Shown in pieces: positions 1 through 13,700 of a DNA stretch of 64,000 nucleotides. Below the pieces are notes generated by a model that worked only from the letters and a program-made list of their open reading frames with translations, was not told where the DNA came from and made no database searches. The DNA is from Synanceia verrucosa (taxonomy: Eukaryota > Chordata > Actinopteri > Perciformes > Synanceiidae): positions 7,700,349-7,764,348 of the forward strand of contig CM056553.1 of NCBI GenBank assembly GCA_029721515.1, given 5' to 3'. Made by a program: the position numbers and the translations under genes. The first letter of the stretch is position 1. Each line of letters starts with the position of its first letter.

Positions 1-3000
1 GATCCCTGAGTCATCCCTTGGTAAGTCTTACGCTGCTCAAAAGCCCAAGAAATGCTGTGTGGTTGAGTGGAAGTCATTTATTCCACAGTTGAGGCTCCTC
101 TTCAGATTCTGTGTCTGTTCACACTGAAATCCTTTTGTACTCAGTTCTGATTTGTTGCTCAGATCCTGCTTTGGTTGATGATATTGTGGCTGAATGCATT
201 ATTCTCATCATTTGTTGTTAGTTTCAGTCTAACGTTAGTCTACACCAATGAACACCAGTGAAATTTACACCACAATGTAACATAGTCCATTTACTCTCCA
301 CTGTTAAAACTGTAAATACTGTTAACAACTGGTTTGAAAATAGTCACTGCAAAAATATTCCTTCAAAAAATATCTAGAGGAAGATTTAAATGGCTGACAG
401 ACTATATAAATCACACAAAAGATAAATGAAAGTATTCATTTCATCCACCTTTTTTCATAAATGCTGGCAGGGCGTCTTTCCTGTCAAATAGCTTGTGGAT
501 ACATATAGTCTTATTTTTTTTTTCCTCCCAAGAACTGGTCAAAATATCCAACACTACTGTACCAGCACAGACAATGTTACTAAAGTGCAAGGTGCTGCTT
601 ATTAGTGCAACAGAACAAGCAACTAAAGAAGATATATTTATTTGCTGATGCAAGTTGCAGTATATTTCATCAGAGGCTTTTGTTGACATCACAACTGGGA
701 GGAAAATGCAGTCTAACTTGTTGGAAAGTTGAATTAAATCGACATTATCAGTTTCATGCTCTCACAGAGGTTAATTTTAAAGGATTTCACTGTAAAGTTC
801 TCCTAAGGATTTAAAGCATGCAACGGTAATATAGTGGCTGTTTGCACAGAGGTTGAGTTAAATAGATGTTAGGTGCATGATATTAGTGGATTAGGGACTT
901 TATCCTGTACCTGTGACTGGACTGTTAAGCAGCAGGAGCTACCATAGAAGGTTTTGAATATTTTGCCAGGTGTCTGTTTATCCATAGACATAAAACTTTA
1001 CAGGTGTGAAGGCAGAATTTGATGTGTGTTACAAGCAAGGATGCTGGACATAGGGAGGTGGGAAGTGAGGAACGGAGGAGCACTGCCTCGTCCACACACC
1101 TTACACACCTGGGCAGATTTTGCGCCGCAGCTATTTCTCCTGTTATTATTCTTTAAAAACAAGTGTTAGCCTTAGGGGAAGAGAAAATCAGAACAGTGTT
1201 CACCTGCAGTGATGTAAACTCACTGAGTGCTAGCCCTTTTTTAAAACTGAAAGTGCCTTGTGCCAGCATTTTTGGCCATTTTGAGTCACCTTTGAGAATA
1301 TTTTGTACTATGACTCTGAAAACACAGAATAGTGCAAATGAACGAAAAAATGTTTTTCCATTGTTCTGTTCTTGTTTTATCACGAGGACAGTAGAGGCCA
1401 GTTTCACCAAAATCACCACTTTTTGTCCAGATTCTGTTTGTTTTGCTCTCTAATCGTGATCGTCTCCACTTCCTGCTTTGATGTCTGTGGTGTATACCGT
1501 CTCTTTATGCTCTGACTACAAATCCCAGAAGCCCCAAAATTACTCACAGGCTGTGTGAGAGTGCTCTTTTGTCCCTGCTGCAGAAAAAAGGAAAAACATA
1601 TATACACATTTATTGCACTCAAGTGTTCTATTTTCAAAGACAAATATACGTCCTTGGCACTCTAAGCGTTAATGTAGCCCAGGACAGGCTGGGCTCGAGG
1701 TTGTTAGTCCTGCTGAGAAATCACTCCTGTGAGCCCAACCTGTTTCTCACTACTTTTAACTAAAGAACATAATGTTTATGACAGTATAAGTGCTGTAACA
1801 TACTGAGTGTGGATCAGTAATGTGCTCATACTTGTTTTTACTTTAGATGCATGTATCCTTCATACTGGATGTGAAGCACCTCATGCTGCATCTAAAAGAT
1901 GTCAGTTATAAAAGATGACTCGCCAAACGTTTCCATTTAAAAGATATCAGGAAATTAAATGGGACCCTTTTCAGCACCAATGTACACTGAGCATAATTCT
2001 TCTGAATTTTTTGGCCCAAGCTGTATTTGTGCTATAGGTGCATAGTTTTTCATTGATGTGGTTTTAAGAGCACAGTCTTAGCAAATATTTGAGATGCTGT
2101 GGCTGAGTTACTGCTGACTATTGGCAAATCTCCACTCATGAATCAAGCTTTAGGCTTGAATCCATGTACTTTCAAATTAAGTTGCATGCCACCTCTTTGA
2201 AAAAAAATGTGAATTTAATTAACACATATTTGTGGAGTGCAATAGCAATCAAATGGCCACTGTTTTGGAAGAGAGTTCATTTAAATGCAGGTACTATATT
2301 TTAGAGAATCACAGAACTAGATTTTCACCAAATCACCATGTTCATTACTGATTGATCTGTCAGTTATTTTCTGGATTAATCAATTTAGTCAGTGTAAATA
2401 CTACTTAAAGATGATAATTTAATAAAGTATTTAGCGACAAATCTAATATACTAATTACTTACATTGTTTAATTGTGTCAGATCTACGGAACACTAGAATT
2501 GCTAGAAGAAGAATTAGGTTTTGGGTGCTCTGTTTATTTGACTGAGAAAGTAATTTGAGTTGATTTCATGTGTAGCATTTTTTTTAAAAAATGGCATTCA
2601 AGTACAAAAACAATATGCAAACCACAGTTGTCGTAGCATAAACATCACAGTAGCTTCTTGTTGTTGTTAATTGGGCAGGGTGATGGTTTTCTTTCTTGTA
2701 AATTAAAGGTGCAACTAGCAAAGTGAGTCAGACATGAAATGTTTTGTTCCATTCTTAAGAGTAAAAAAACTGCATTTGACTTTCTTCTCTATGAAAGAAG
2801 GCAAACATCTGGGAAGCCTAACATCCACTCTGTGCTCTCTTTACACCCACATGTAGAGTGTCTCCTCACTTTGGCGACATTGTGTGTAGTGAAAGGAAGC
2901 CTCTATTACAAATGGTTCTATTAAGTGCCCTCGATGGAAGATTTTAAGTAGCCTTGTGGTAATGATGGCTCCCACCTTCTCTCCCTGCTCTCTCTCTTTC

Positions 3001-6000
3001 TTATTCTCATGCCTTTTGGCTCCAACCATCCCTGAGAGCAATAAAACACACTTGTCTCCACATCTCTTTTCAACGACATAGAAAAGAAGATGACTTCTCT
3101 CTCTTATATGACTCCATATGCATATCTTAGGCACTTCTCTAAGGGGGCCTTCAGAATTTAGGGGGCCATTTTGTATTCAGCCAGGCTGGCTTAAGGCAGG
3201 GATGAATGCAGATCAGTGCTTTTACTTGAGAATGTTTGATACGTCTAAAAATCCCTCGTAGAAATGATTGTGAATTCTGGGTGAATCTTGGACCCTGTTT
3301 GAATAGGACGAGCCGTAGGCTGATCCCACCGCTAAGGAGAACAGAGATCAGCCTTCATTGTCAGGCTTGACAAGATTAAGCCGACTCAAAAAGCTGATCA
3401 AACCAAGCGAGATTCTGTGTGGCGAGGCGAGAAGTGGTGGCACAGGTGGCTGCTCTGAGGTGTAAACAGAGCTCTGACATTGACGGGGACACTCCATCTC
3501 ACCCTGCAGGGCCAGACAGAGGCTGTACCCTCCCTCGCAGCACCACAACCACCTTGTGAGGAGACGCGGTGACCATGAAATTCTTATCTCCCTCACTTCA
3601 GCGCTAGCCAATATTGTGACACAGACGGCAGCATAGCTGCTATAGATCATGTGACAGGCTTTTATCCGTCTGCAAAGGGATGAATCAACTGGTCGTGTTC
3701 CCCTTTCTGTGAGCGTGATCATTATCTTTTACTTCATTATTCTGTTACGTGCATCTGTGTAAATGTGAGAAATTTCCCACACCTCAGTCCTCTTTTTTTG
3801 TTTTCCTCTGTTAATAACTGTCACCTAGTAATGAATGTGGTTATTAAAGGAACAGCTGTACAGAATGGTACAAACATAAATCGCAATTTCTGCTGCAACA
3901 GGCAAACCCATTTAATAGCAGATTATAGATAGCAGATAAACACATCTTGTTTGAAATGTCACCTCACGCACCCCTCACCCATCTTCCCTTACTCTTTTTA
4001 ATGTGTGGACTCTTATGACCAGCCATGCTAGTTGATTGTAACATTAGACAGTGTTGCCTGCTCAGCAGTCAAAAGTATTACGGCCTCCACTACTGTAACA
4101 GCCATGTGTCTTCCCCTCGACATTTTCATCTCCTATGCAAATACAGACCCAATGGAGCCAGTAATCATTCATCAGGAAACTGTCTCCAAATGGTAACTGC
4201 TTCTGTCCTGCTCATTCATTATTCATCACCACGGACGGGTCAGGCGGCGAGAGGCTCCACTAGTACCACATATACTCTCAGCCTCATTCCACTGTTTATC
4301 TCTCTAGTAGTGAAATGAGGGAAAAGTCCAATGTTCACTTAACGTAGCTCTCTGCTGAGTGTCAGAAATGAGGCCATGCGGCTTGGTTCACTTCTCCATC
4401 TCTGGTATCGATAAAACACCTCACCTCGCTGCTGATTCTCCCCTTTATTACTGTTCTTAATGAGAAAGTTTTGCATACACTGCACAGAACAGACAGCGAG
4501 TGTTCATTTCACAAATAAGAGGGGGAATGTGTATAGGAGCTGGAGGCAGGAAATATCATGTGCATGAAACACTCCTGATAAACAGGCCAATATACAGACA
4601 CCTCAGTGGAAACTCAGGCATACCTCTCCTGCTATAATGTTTAACTCAAATTACACACAGGCAAAAAAAAAAACATCAATCCAACATGTAAACCTGGTAA
4701 AGACAAAGCGAGCTTCCTTGGATGCGCCGCTGAAGCTCCATGCTACTATGTCTTTGTGGTGTCTCGTCTTGATCCCTGCAGGAATTTTCTGTCTGTGTAT
4801 TAATAACCACTTCAAAGCAAATGCGCCCCCCCTCACCCACCCCCTGAATGCGTTGTGCATGCATTTAGAGGCCTATCTTCCTCTGTTATGATCCCCCGCA
4901 GCAGACTACATGTAAACACACCAAAGGCAAATGCATGCCGACCTGCTGGCTGTAGTCTGTCACCGTCTGGGTTTTTAGTTTGATTTCTTTTCAAGCAAGA
5001 GCCCATACTTGTGATGGATGATTTCCACGTGTGGTATTTATCAAGGCTGTTGAGTCGGTTACTATTCAAATGAATGGGAAAACACTATTTGTATAATGCT
5101 ATGAAACTGTGGGCTGGCAAAATGTGAATTTACTTTGCTATTGGAACACATCCAGAAATATTATATACTTTCTGTCTTAAGTTGGCTGATGAGATAAATT
5201 CATGGTAGCTGACTTTTGCCCTACAGTGACAACTTCAGCGGGGATGCCAAGAGTTTTAGTCTTCAACTGTGACGGTTTTGTGAAGTTTATAGAAAGGGCC
5301 AGGGTACATCCCCTCTAGTCTGTCATCATACTTAAGAGGAGCATTGTCTAGGCCCTGCAGCTCCCCCAGATAAAACTGCCAGTGGTGCAATTTCCCCAAG
5401 ACCCCTCAGGGCCCATAATTCTCTTTGTAGGTTGTCTGACAATTTGCTAAGCAGTTGATTCAGGGACACAGGGAGACTGAGAAGTGCTGCAGCTCACCGA
5501 GTGTTCACTGAATAAGAGGTTCTGCAGATAATGCCGCAAGGTTATGCAAACCATTTAACTTTCGGATTTTTATATATGCAGTAGCATTCATGGGCAAGAG
5601 AAACACGGACACGCAAACACACACAGGAAGAATGAATGAATTCAAGTAACACAACATGTCTATTCTTTCAGGGAACAAATATTGGTTTAACAGCGATCAT
5701 CAAAAAAATCCAACAGATGTACAGTACAAGCCTGAGGAGCCTGGAGGCAAAAGGTGGAAAGGATTTTGCGTACAACTCTGTCTAGCGCTAGTGCTTCCTG
5801 GGCAACCCGGATTTAGTGCCTCGCATGCGTTAATCACTCTGCCAAGTGTAAAAACTGCACCAAAGGAGGGAGTTGGCTTCAAGCTAGAATGACATACATT
5901 CAGCACGCATGAGGCGCTCCGACAGTACTACTATGGAGGGAGCCAAGTCCTGTAATGATGCACAGTGATCCCATCCACTTGTCATGTTGCAGACATGATT

Positions 6001-9000
6001 ATGAGGGATGGTTGTTTTGTTTTTTTAGGGGGGAGGGTGTTTTTTTATCAAGCCATCTGTAATGCTGCAAAACTATCATTATGCTGTTCACAAGCACACA
6101 CTGAAAGTAAAATTTATGCAAAAATCTGTTGCTGCCTGTAAAGAACTTTATATTTGCGATGGTGTGTGTGTGTGTAAGAAAAGGACAGCAACAGACAGTC
6201 ATAAACTTTTGGTTCACATTGGTACAATTACCCATGGAGGTATAATCATATTTCTAATCATTTTTTTACATTTTTGCCCTCACAGTAAGCCATTCCCAAT
6301 CAACCTGTAATTGATTGTAAGAATGAAATTGCCTCTTACAATCTGGGATGAAATTGACAAAGGGATGCCATGAGGGAACTAAATAACAAATGAGAGGACA
6401 GGGTGAAAGACGCTGCGTTAATTCACCACAACTGATTTGATGATAAAACTCGAGCTCATTTCACAGTATAGCCAATTATATCTTCAGTGACTTCTGCCAT
6501 CCATGCTTGAGTTTTATTTCTCACTTCTCTGTGGCATATTCAAAACCAGCGTGTTGTCTGTCACTTATTAATGCCTTTTAACAATACCTTGACATATACA
6601 ATTATGCAAATATCATACATAATTAAACAACAAGCTGGAATTAACTTGTCAAAATATTTTAAAGCCCTCTCCACTTTGAAAACTTTTACAGCAAGCTATT
6701 TTGGCGATTCAAAACACGCAAGAGGGCTCCAAGGTGACATGAAGTGTGAGTCAATTCTTCATTGAAGGAAGTAATTAATTAGGACGTCAAATTTAGAGAG
6801 CATCCTTGCCTTCATTTTTCTTCTTAATTGGAGAATAATTTGGAATTTGGAGAGGCGGCAGATCACTTTTAATGAAGATTGACACCTGTTATTTCTTCCC
6901 GTCTCCTCCGCCACCCAGACTGCGATTTATTAATGCCCCTCTGTAAGGTTACGTCCATGCTCCTCTGAGCTCGCTGTGCAGTCCCAAGTGTCATGTCCCA
7001 AAAGACAGTGACGATTGGTTGGTGGTGGTGCTGCTGGTTGCCACCCTTCAGGGCAGACCTGGATGACAGGACAAGACTGCTCTCTAGAGCTTTACTGCTC
7101 ATATCCTAGCTGTCTCTCCCAGAGTGATGACTTCATTTTGACTGCAACACTCCCTCCTGGAAGGCTCCTCGACGCTATTGCTCCCCTGAAAATAATATCA
7201 GCGTTAACATATGTCGAAAGGTCAAATACGTGTGTTTTCACCTTTCACACAGCACACTTGCGCTATGATCAGCCCACCCTGACATTAAATCCACCGCCTG
7301 AATGTGGAAGGAAGATTAATTGCCCTCCACTGTCTGGTTCTACTTAATCTCACGTCCTCCAAGTGTGGCTATGTGAGATTAGGTTGCTCTAAGCCACTAA
7401 GCGCTTGGTGTTCACACACAGACAGGGACATATCTAATTGCAGGCACACATATGTAAAACACACACAGCTACAGTATGTGGGTGGCTGCTCGAACGTACA
7501 GAGGTTCAACCTGAACTAAACGTGTAAACAAATGCTACACACAGCTGCTAAACCAACCACCAGATGTCAATCTTCAATTCAGGGAAATTCACCGGAGACA
7601 CAAACCTGCTGCAGTGTTGTCACAGGACGGAGAATCTTAATCAAACCTGTCAGCTCACCGCTCACCTGTTTTTGTTTCCTACAAAACCAAATTAGAAGAG
7701 AGATGTGTGGAGAGCGACTGGTCTGAAACCGTTGCGGTGACACCATCGAAAGCAGCACCAAATAATCATTGTTTGTGTGTAGCAGATTCGGCAGCTTGAA
7801 AGGGTTAAGCATGAGTGGATTAAAAACGCAGGCACACATCCGTTTCCATACTCTAATCCTCTTAGTGCCCACTCCTAATACGTTTTTATATCTTTCCTAT
7901 CTCTCATGGAGGTGAAATATCAGATTAGTTGCCAGGCTTTGACTATATCTTATTACAACCTTATCTAACACTGAGGGGTTGTGAGCTTCCAGTTAAGGTG
8001 GGGGCAGCCACTTCGCTAGGCGCTGGCCTCTCCGCCTTTTGTTTAGAGAACGCAGAATTAAGGTTTTAGTGTTGCTGTGGTCGTTGAGATTAGTCTCTAA
8101 AGGAGATGATTTGTCCATCATCCTCTCTGATTTGCAGATGTATTACATGTCCAGTTCTGTTGTTGGTCAGAAATCACTTTCTCTTAGCGGTGATGTGGCC
8201 CTTTGACATGAATGTGTTTTGGTGAAATGTGTAGCTTGTTGTGTGTGGCCTCGGGAGGTAAGTGAATCTGATCCTACCTCTTTGCATCTGGAGCCCACTG
8301 TGAGAAAAACAAGGTGCCCTGAGGACCCATCAAGTGCAGACATGATGTCTATTGACTCTGACATGTATAAACCCACATACACACATAATAAGCCACGCCA
8401 AGTGTAAATACTGTAAACAAATAGTCTGTCAACCTCACACCTAAATTCAATTTATACACTGCCTCCAGCTGAACGAGAGCTCATACTGCTAAAATCAATT
8501 ATCTTCTTGCAAAAGTTAATGAAACATATGAGAACGCAGGAGTTGAATCAATGAGTGTGTTCTCATGGAGAACATAAATATATATATATCAGATGGGCCA
8601 GTGCACTGCAGTGAACTATTACCAATTGTCATTCACACCAAAGGTTTTTAGGTGCACTTTAACAAGGTCCAGCTGGAACAAAGCCTAATCAGGGCACCTT
8701 AAGAGAGAACATTTAATCATTTAATTCAAAAGCTGCAAAGCATCAAACATGCTGAGTCACATTTCCATTTGTTCTACGGCAGTAAACTGGAACTTCATCA
8801 AGACCTTCCGTAGGGACAGTAAAATATCACACAATCTACCAAGTAGGAGCATTCCCATGTTACACTTAGCTAGTCCTGCAGTAACAACGTGCAAGGAAGT
8901 AACCTAAATGAGCAATTGTAATTGATTCACATATTTCTGTTAGTTGATTAGCAAGTTAAATTACGAGATAAACAAATATAGCTCCTTTTAATCTCCACTA

Positions 9001-10376
9001 AATCAATTGTGATTGTGTTGGTATTGGATTCTATTTACATTGAACTGCCAATAAGTCGCTTTGCAAAAATCTTGGCTCCTGTTTGTTGACGCTTCAACTG
9101 TTCTTTCTAACAAGTGGGAGATATCAAGGCTGTCAGAAATTTCACATTTCTGATAACCGGGAGGCCGATGGGACTGTATTTCTCTTTCAGATGCTCAGTT
9201 ATACAGTTGGTACAGAATTACAGGAGACAGTACAGTATGTGCTCGAAAAGTCAATAAGTCACAGTCATAAGTGGTGGTCACTGATGGTGCAGGATGTTTT
9301 AAATGGTTTGTTAATGTTGTCTCTGCTCCCCTGTTGTTTCACATTCCTATTATTAGTTCTTTATTGCTGCTATTTATGGAGCTTATGTTATATTTTCACT
9401 GTTTAGTCGAGCACGTTCCTTTTTCCATTCATTGTAGATATATTGGTTAAAAAACAAACTATTGGATGCGTACCTCTGCCATCTAACAGAGCACTGTGAG
9501 ACACCCATTCGCACTGATAGAATGCCAAACAATGCACCTTTGACTTATATACTCTGTCTGCAGTGCTCATATACTCTGCCTGCAATGCAGTGCACTTTCA
9601 TATCAGCATAGAGAAGGCACCAGTTAATCCACAGGGTTATGATAGTGAAAGTCCTTCTTTATCCACCTTAAGATGATCCTGCTTTTGCAGCTCTGTGCAG
9701 CCCAGATATCAGTCAAGAGTGGAGGAGAGAAAAAGTACACGGGCATGCGTAATGTACATCCTGAGGTCTGCAAAGGGCCATGATGTTTCGCCCACAAATA
9801 GTGTGGAGCTGTGCCACCTTTGTAATCACTCAGGGACACAGCAGAGGAGGACCCAGGTTGCAGCACTGACAGCAGTATAAACACATATTGATGGGGAAGT
9901 TTAACAGTGTGGCGGCAGCAGCAGCTGGAAGAAGCTGTTTCTGGCCTCTCTGTTGTGTGACTATACTTAATAGGGTGGGTAGTGGTAAGACAAATGCTCT
10001 GTGTGTTTGTTTGATAGTTGTGGAGTGAATTATTTGAAGGCACCCTGTGGAGGATTTTACCATTAGTAGTGCCACGGAGCAATGTTTTCAAGAGTGGATC
10101 CCCATTTTGTTTCTATCATATACATGCAAATTGTGTCCAATTCTTCTGCTATTTCTCTGATCGACAGTCGTCTGTGGTAACAGATGATTCATCGACACAG
10201 AAGAAGAAAAGTGCAATCTATTAAATAAAGATGTAAACTCTGCATGATTTCAAATATTCAAAACAGGGAATGCAGTCAAGTTTGTTACACAAGGATACAC
10301 ACAATATATTTGGATGTATAAAACGAAGCATTAATGTTAAATTGATGTCATCTTACATGAGTTTACCTGTTTTACT
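1..10376. other. Non-coding upstream (intergenic) DNA
   Basis: No ORF in this 10.4-kb stretch has a recognisable domain, splice context or codon pattern of a real gene. The open frames are short and scattered on both strands. The DNA is AT-rich with small low-complexity patches, for example a short GT run near 6161-6174 and a TA run near 8578-8588. A segment around 6765-6965 is rich in TAATTA-like motifs and is listed separately. No transposon with definable ends was recognised. It probably belongs to the 5' flanking region of the protocadherin gene. Confidence 0.7.
6765..6965. promoter_or_regulatory. AT-rich homeodomain-motif block, candidate conserved non-coding element
   Basis: The segment holds clustered TAATTA/TTAATT-type cores, including one in gaagtaattaattagg near 6770, and further TTAATTG, AATAATTT and ATTTATTAATG strings, followed by a more mixed-base end. 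This pattern is typical of vertebrate developmental enhancers bound by homeodomain factors. Only the motif density is seen. The enhancer role and conservation are inference. Confidence 0.25.
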
Positions 10377-10690
10377 GGCACGGTGGTGTAGTGGTTAGCA
10401 GAGTCGCCTTACAGCAAGAAGGTACCGGGTTCGAATCCCGGCCTGGGGCCTTACTGTGTGGAGTTTCCATGTTCTCCCCGTGTCTGCGTGGGTTCTCTCC
10501 GGCTTCCTCCCACCATCCAAAAACATGCATGGGGATTAGGTGAAATTGACCGTAGATGTGACTGTGAGTGTGAATGGTTGTCTGCCCCTGCGATGAGGTG
10601 GCGACTTGTCCAGGGTGGACCCTGCCTTCCGCCCTAAGACAGCTGGGACCCTATGAGAGGATAAGCGGTAGATAATGGATGGATGGATAA
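10377..10690 (+). mobile_element. tRNA-derived SINE-like repeat, near-complete copy
   Basis: The 5' head looks like a tRNA gene. It has a box A match (TGGTGTAGTGG, 10384-10394) and a perfect box B (GGTTCGAATCC, 10428-10438). Box B sits in a T-arm with a CCGGG/CCCGG stem, and an anticodon-like stem CCTT/AAGG lies between the boxes. A unique body of about 230 bases follows, and the copy ends in an ATGGATGGATGG tail. The body resembles a very common interspersed repeat of teleost genomes, which I recognise by sequence but cannot name with certainty. The box matches suggest Pol III origin. It is not a functional tRNA because the acceptor arm does not pair. No clear target-site duplication was found. 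Confidence 0.8.
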
Positions 10691-12114
10691 ATACTGACAT
10701 ACTTAATTCTTCTATGTGGTTACTCCAAGGACTGTTAACATCAGATAACATTTCTGATGGAGACAGAAAATTATTAACAGACCGTTTTTTATAACATCCA
10801 CACAACTGATCACCCAGCCAAAACAACTTCTGAGCAACAGATATTTTGGGGCAGTGGAAGATACTGTTTCGCATGAATAGGCTGCAGTTTACAGTATGAG
10901 TCTGCCGATGCATACAGGTCCTTGGATTTTAAATTAAAAAATAATCAATCTTTCAATTTGTCTATCTTTCACATTGCTGTTTGGTATTCATTCATTGACC
11001 AAATATGTAATACATTTTTATAGTTGTTGTTGTTGTTAGCCTTTTATTTCATTTTAAAATTGTTTTCAAGGTGAAAAAAGATGTTTTAATCCAGCGTGTC
11101 CCAACCTCAACAGTCAGGAAATAAAAGAGGAATTATGAAAGAGGAACCACTGCTTCTATATACAATATGAAATATCACATTTCTTAAAGTCAGATTTTCA
11201 CAGTGTGTGCTCGGGTCTGAGTGAGTTTTACCTCCAGTGCTGCCATTCAGAGTTCACTTCCACAGGGCATTTATCCTGAACTACATCTTGGAAAATAGCC
11301 AGTGCCGAGGGAGCAAGAAGAAAACTGTTGAGTAGCGTTTCCAGAGATGTCCCTCCACCACCACCACTATCCCCACCATCCCTTTAAAGAACTGCTGACA
11401 CCACCTGCATCACTTGACTTCTATGGCTCTTATAAATTCAAATACTTGGTTGGTTAAAACACATGAATGAGACGGAATAACTCAGGTGGAATACAAATAG
11501 TGAGGGTTTACAACCAAATCATGAAGCTGCTTCCAGAGAAGCAGAGCACTTGACTGTGGACATCTCTCTTGCCATCGCTTCCTCTCTCCCTGTCTCTGTC
11601 TACAGTGTGAGGCCAGCTAGCGATGGGGAAATTACCCATGAATGAAACAACTGTTGACACAAAGAGAATTATTTTTTTGCCCTTGCTCCACTGTACGGGC
11701 AGTGGATTATGAAATCCTGTGATTCATCCTCAGTCCTCAGGCCTCGGTAAACATTAGCTGACACATGGGGGAAAGGAATTCCCATAGCCTCAGGGCCAGA
11801 TTGCCTCTTGCCAAAATAAGTAGCAGCACCCCACTACACAGTAATGATAATGAAGCCAGGAGGTGCCAGAAAGAGCAATCATCTCAGATATTCAGGTATT
11901 AAGGACCTTCGCATGCTTTAAGGTTATATACAATAATAAAGGAACTGAAGGAACATGTGTCTGGAATAGAAATTGGAGGGATATAGAAACTTTATATGTT
12001 CTTGTATGTAACCTTGGTACTAGTGTGACTTATTGTCTTTGTGCTAAAGATTGAAGAAGCTGGGTTTCAAATAAATTATTTATTTTAATGGGGAAGAGCC
12101 CTTTTTTATAAATT
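10691..12114. other. Non-coding stretch, nothing recognised
   Basis: This stretch contains AT-rich DNA and short accidental ORFs only. No RNA gene or bounded repeat was seen between the SINE-like copy and the foldback element. Confidence 0.6.
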
Positions 12115-12686
12115 GGACCTTATTTCTGGGATAAAATGCTGTCATTTACTCACCCATTTCACTTCAGAGTCATTTGGAGTATTTCCGACGATCTTGGATT
12201 TGATGATATCCATTTAACAGGAGTGAAACGGGCGTCGAAATGCAGCCAGTAAATGACACAAACTTGACCGTTTCTCAAATAACAGACCTTTAATAAGATG
12301 GGCTACACTATTGCTATACTTGAGAAAATTCAATCTGTAAACAGACTCTACTTCCTGTTTATCATAGTTTACTAAGGACCCCTAGTGCCCACCTATGTGT
12401 CCTTCACAGTGCCTGAACTAAAAAAAAAGCATGTCTGCATGTCTGTCTATTTTAGTTCAGGCACTGTGAAGGACACATAGGTGGGCACTAAGGGCCCTTA
12501 GTAAACTATGATATACAGGAAGTAGAGTCTGTTTGCAGTTTGTGTCATTTACTGGCTGCATTTCAGTGCCTGCTTCACTTCTGTTAAATGGATATCATCA
12601 AATCCAAAATCATTGGAAATACTCCAAATGACTCCAAAGTGAAATGGGTGAGTAAATGGCAGCATTTTATCCCAGAAATAAGGTCC
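12115..12686. mobile_element. Foldback element with long imperfect inverted repeats
   Basis: The left arm (about 12115-12424) and the reverse complement of the right arm (about 12451-12686) match over almost their whole length. Both start GGACCTTATTTCTGGG, and both end next to the loop with TGCCTGAACTAAA. The loop is only about 25 bases and contains a tandem gcatgtct. The left arm carries roughly 72 extra bases (about 12264-12338) that are absent on the right. There is no coding potential. The structure is that of a foldback-type or MITE-like non-autonomous DNA element. The family is unknown to me, and no certain target-site duplication is visible. A transcript would form a very long hairpin. 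Confidence 0.85.
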
Positions 12687-13259
12687 TAAGTTCAGTTCAG
12701 TTCAGATTACCTCTTACAGGGAGCTCTGCAGTGTATTATGTTTGTTGTCATTTTTAAGCAAAGGTAGTGTGATGTTGTAGCTCCTCAAAAACATTTTGTT
12801 TAATTGATGGCTGTTTGAATCCCCTAACCTACAGTCAGCATTTCTTTGTGTATTTTAAACCATTTCTGCAAATACTCCCTACTTAACCAGGCAGTTCTTC
12901 CTTTACTTCATGACAATAGTTGTTTCTTATCTTTAACCAAGTTATTTGAAACCAAACCATTACTAATCCTTAAAATTAAACCTGGTAATTTATGTCAACA
13001 ACATGCAGATTTAACTCATTCCCAGGGCAAATCCCAATGGTTTGTTTTACCCATTGGTGTGTAAGACTGCTACACAATACACCCTTTAGTCTTTTTCTAA
13101 ATCTAAGTTGTTTTTGTTGCCTAAACCTAAAGTGATGTGATGATACGATAACTAAGGTAAACCTGGTTGGATATTTACAATTAACATATTGCTGTATAGA
13201 CTTTGTAATTAAAATGCATTTGATTAGAATAAACCTACTGTACATTTAAAGATATCATG
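12687..13259. other. Non-coding stretch with a short TTCAG tandem
   Basis: Next to the foldback element there is a tandem of about four TTCAG units (around 12690-12705). The rest is AT-rich. A segment near 13100-13130 with GTTGCCTAAACCTAAA resembles the reverse complement of a motif near 21450-21465. This may be shared repeat debris, but the match is too short to annotate as an element. Confidence 0.4.
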
Positions 13260-13269
13260 TTTAATGCAG

Positions 13270-13700
13270 TGGAGCTTCAACATGTGTCAGTTTGTCACCA
13301 TTTCCAAAGCCCTTTCATTGACTGGCCAACGAGTGTCGTCATTGGAAGCGTCATTGGATGTGTGACGTCCGACTAGACTGTAAAACTAAACACAACTTGA
13401 CCCCGCCATTTTTAAAACAGGCAACTGCTTTGCTATTGTTACACGAGAAAATGGCGTCACAGCCATGGTCAGTCGAGGACAAAAAGCCACAGAGCGAGCA
13501 ACAAATACATGATCACTTCAGTGTCCTCCGTTGTTTGTGATAGTGGTGTTGTTGTTCTTCTTCTTCTTCTTCCTGGTTTTCTGTCGCATGTAAATGACGT
13601 CATGGCAGTTTCGCGCTGCCGTATGACGACCCTGCCCACGCCGAGGAGGTACTATGAGGTACTCAGTTGTAATGGAAAAGCACCATTAGTGTATACTAAA
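13270..13700. mobile_element. Degenerate non-autonomous DNA-element remnant
   Basis: The segment is CpG-rich compared with its surroundings. It carries multiple ATTGG and TGACGT strings and ends in GTAATGGAAAAGCACCATTA, whose reverse complement loosely matches the other end (ATTTCCAAAGCCCTTTCATT, near 13299). Inside, at 13451-13540, a 29-codon frame starting MASQPWSVEDK resembles the N-terminal start of MYB/SANT-like proteins that accompany Harbinger-type transposons in fish. It soon meets a stop. A (CTT)n run lies near 13556-13574. The ends are approximate and the family assignment is inference from memory of fish repeats. Confidence 0.4.

Noticed and set aside
10377..10450. Functional tRNA gene
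   Set aside because: Boxes A and B are good but the acceptor stem does not pair, and the sequence continues into a SINE-like body and ATGG tail.
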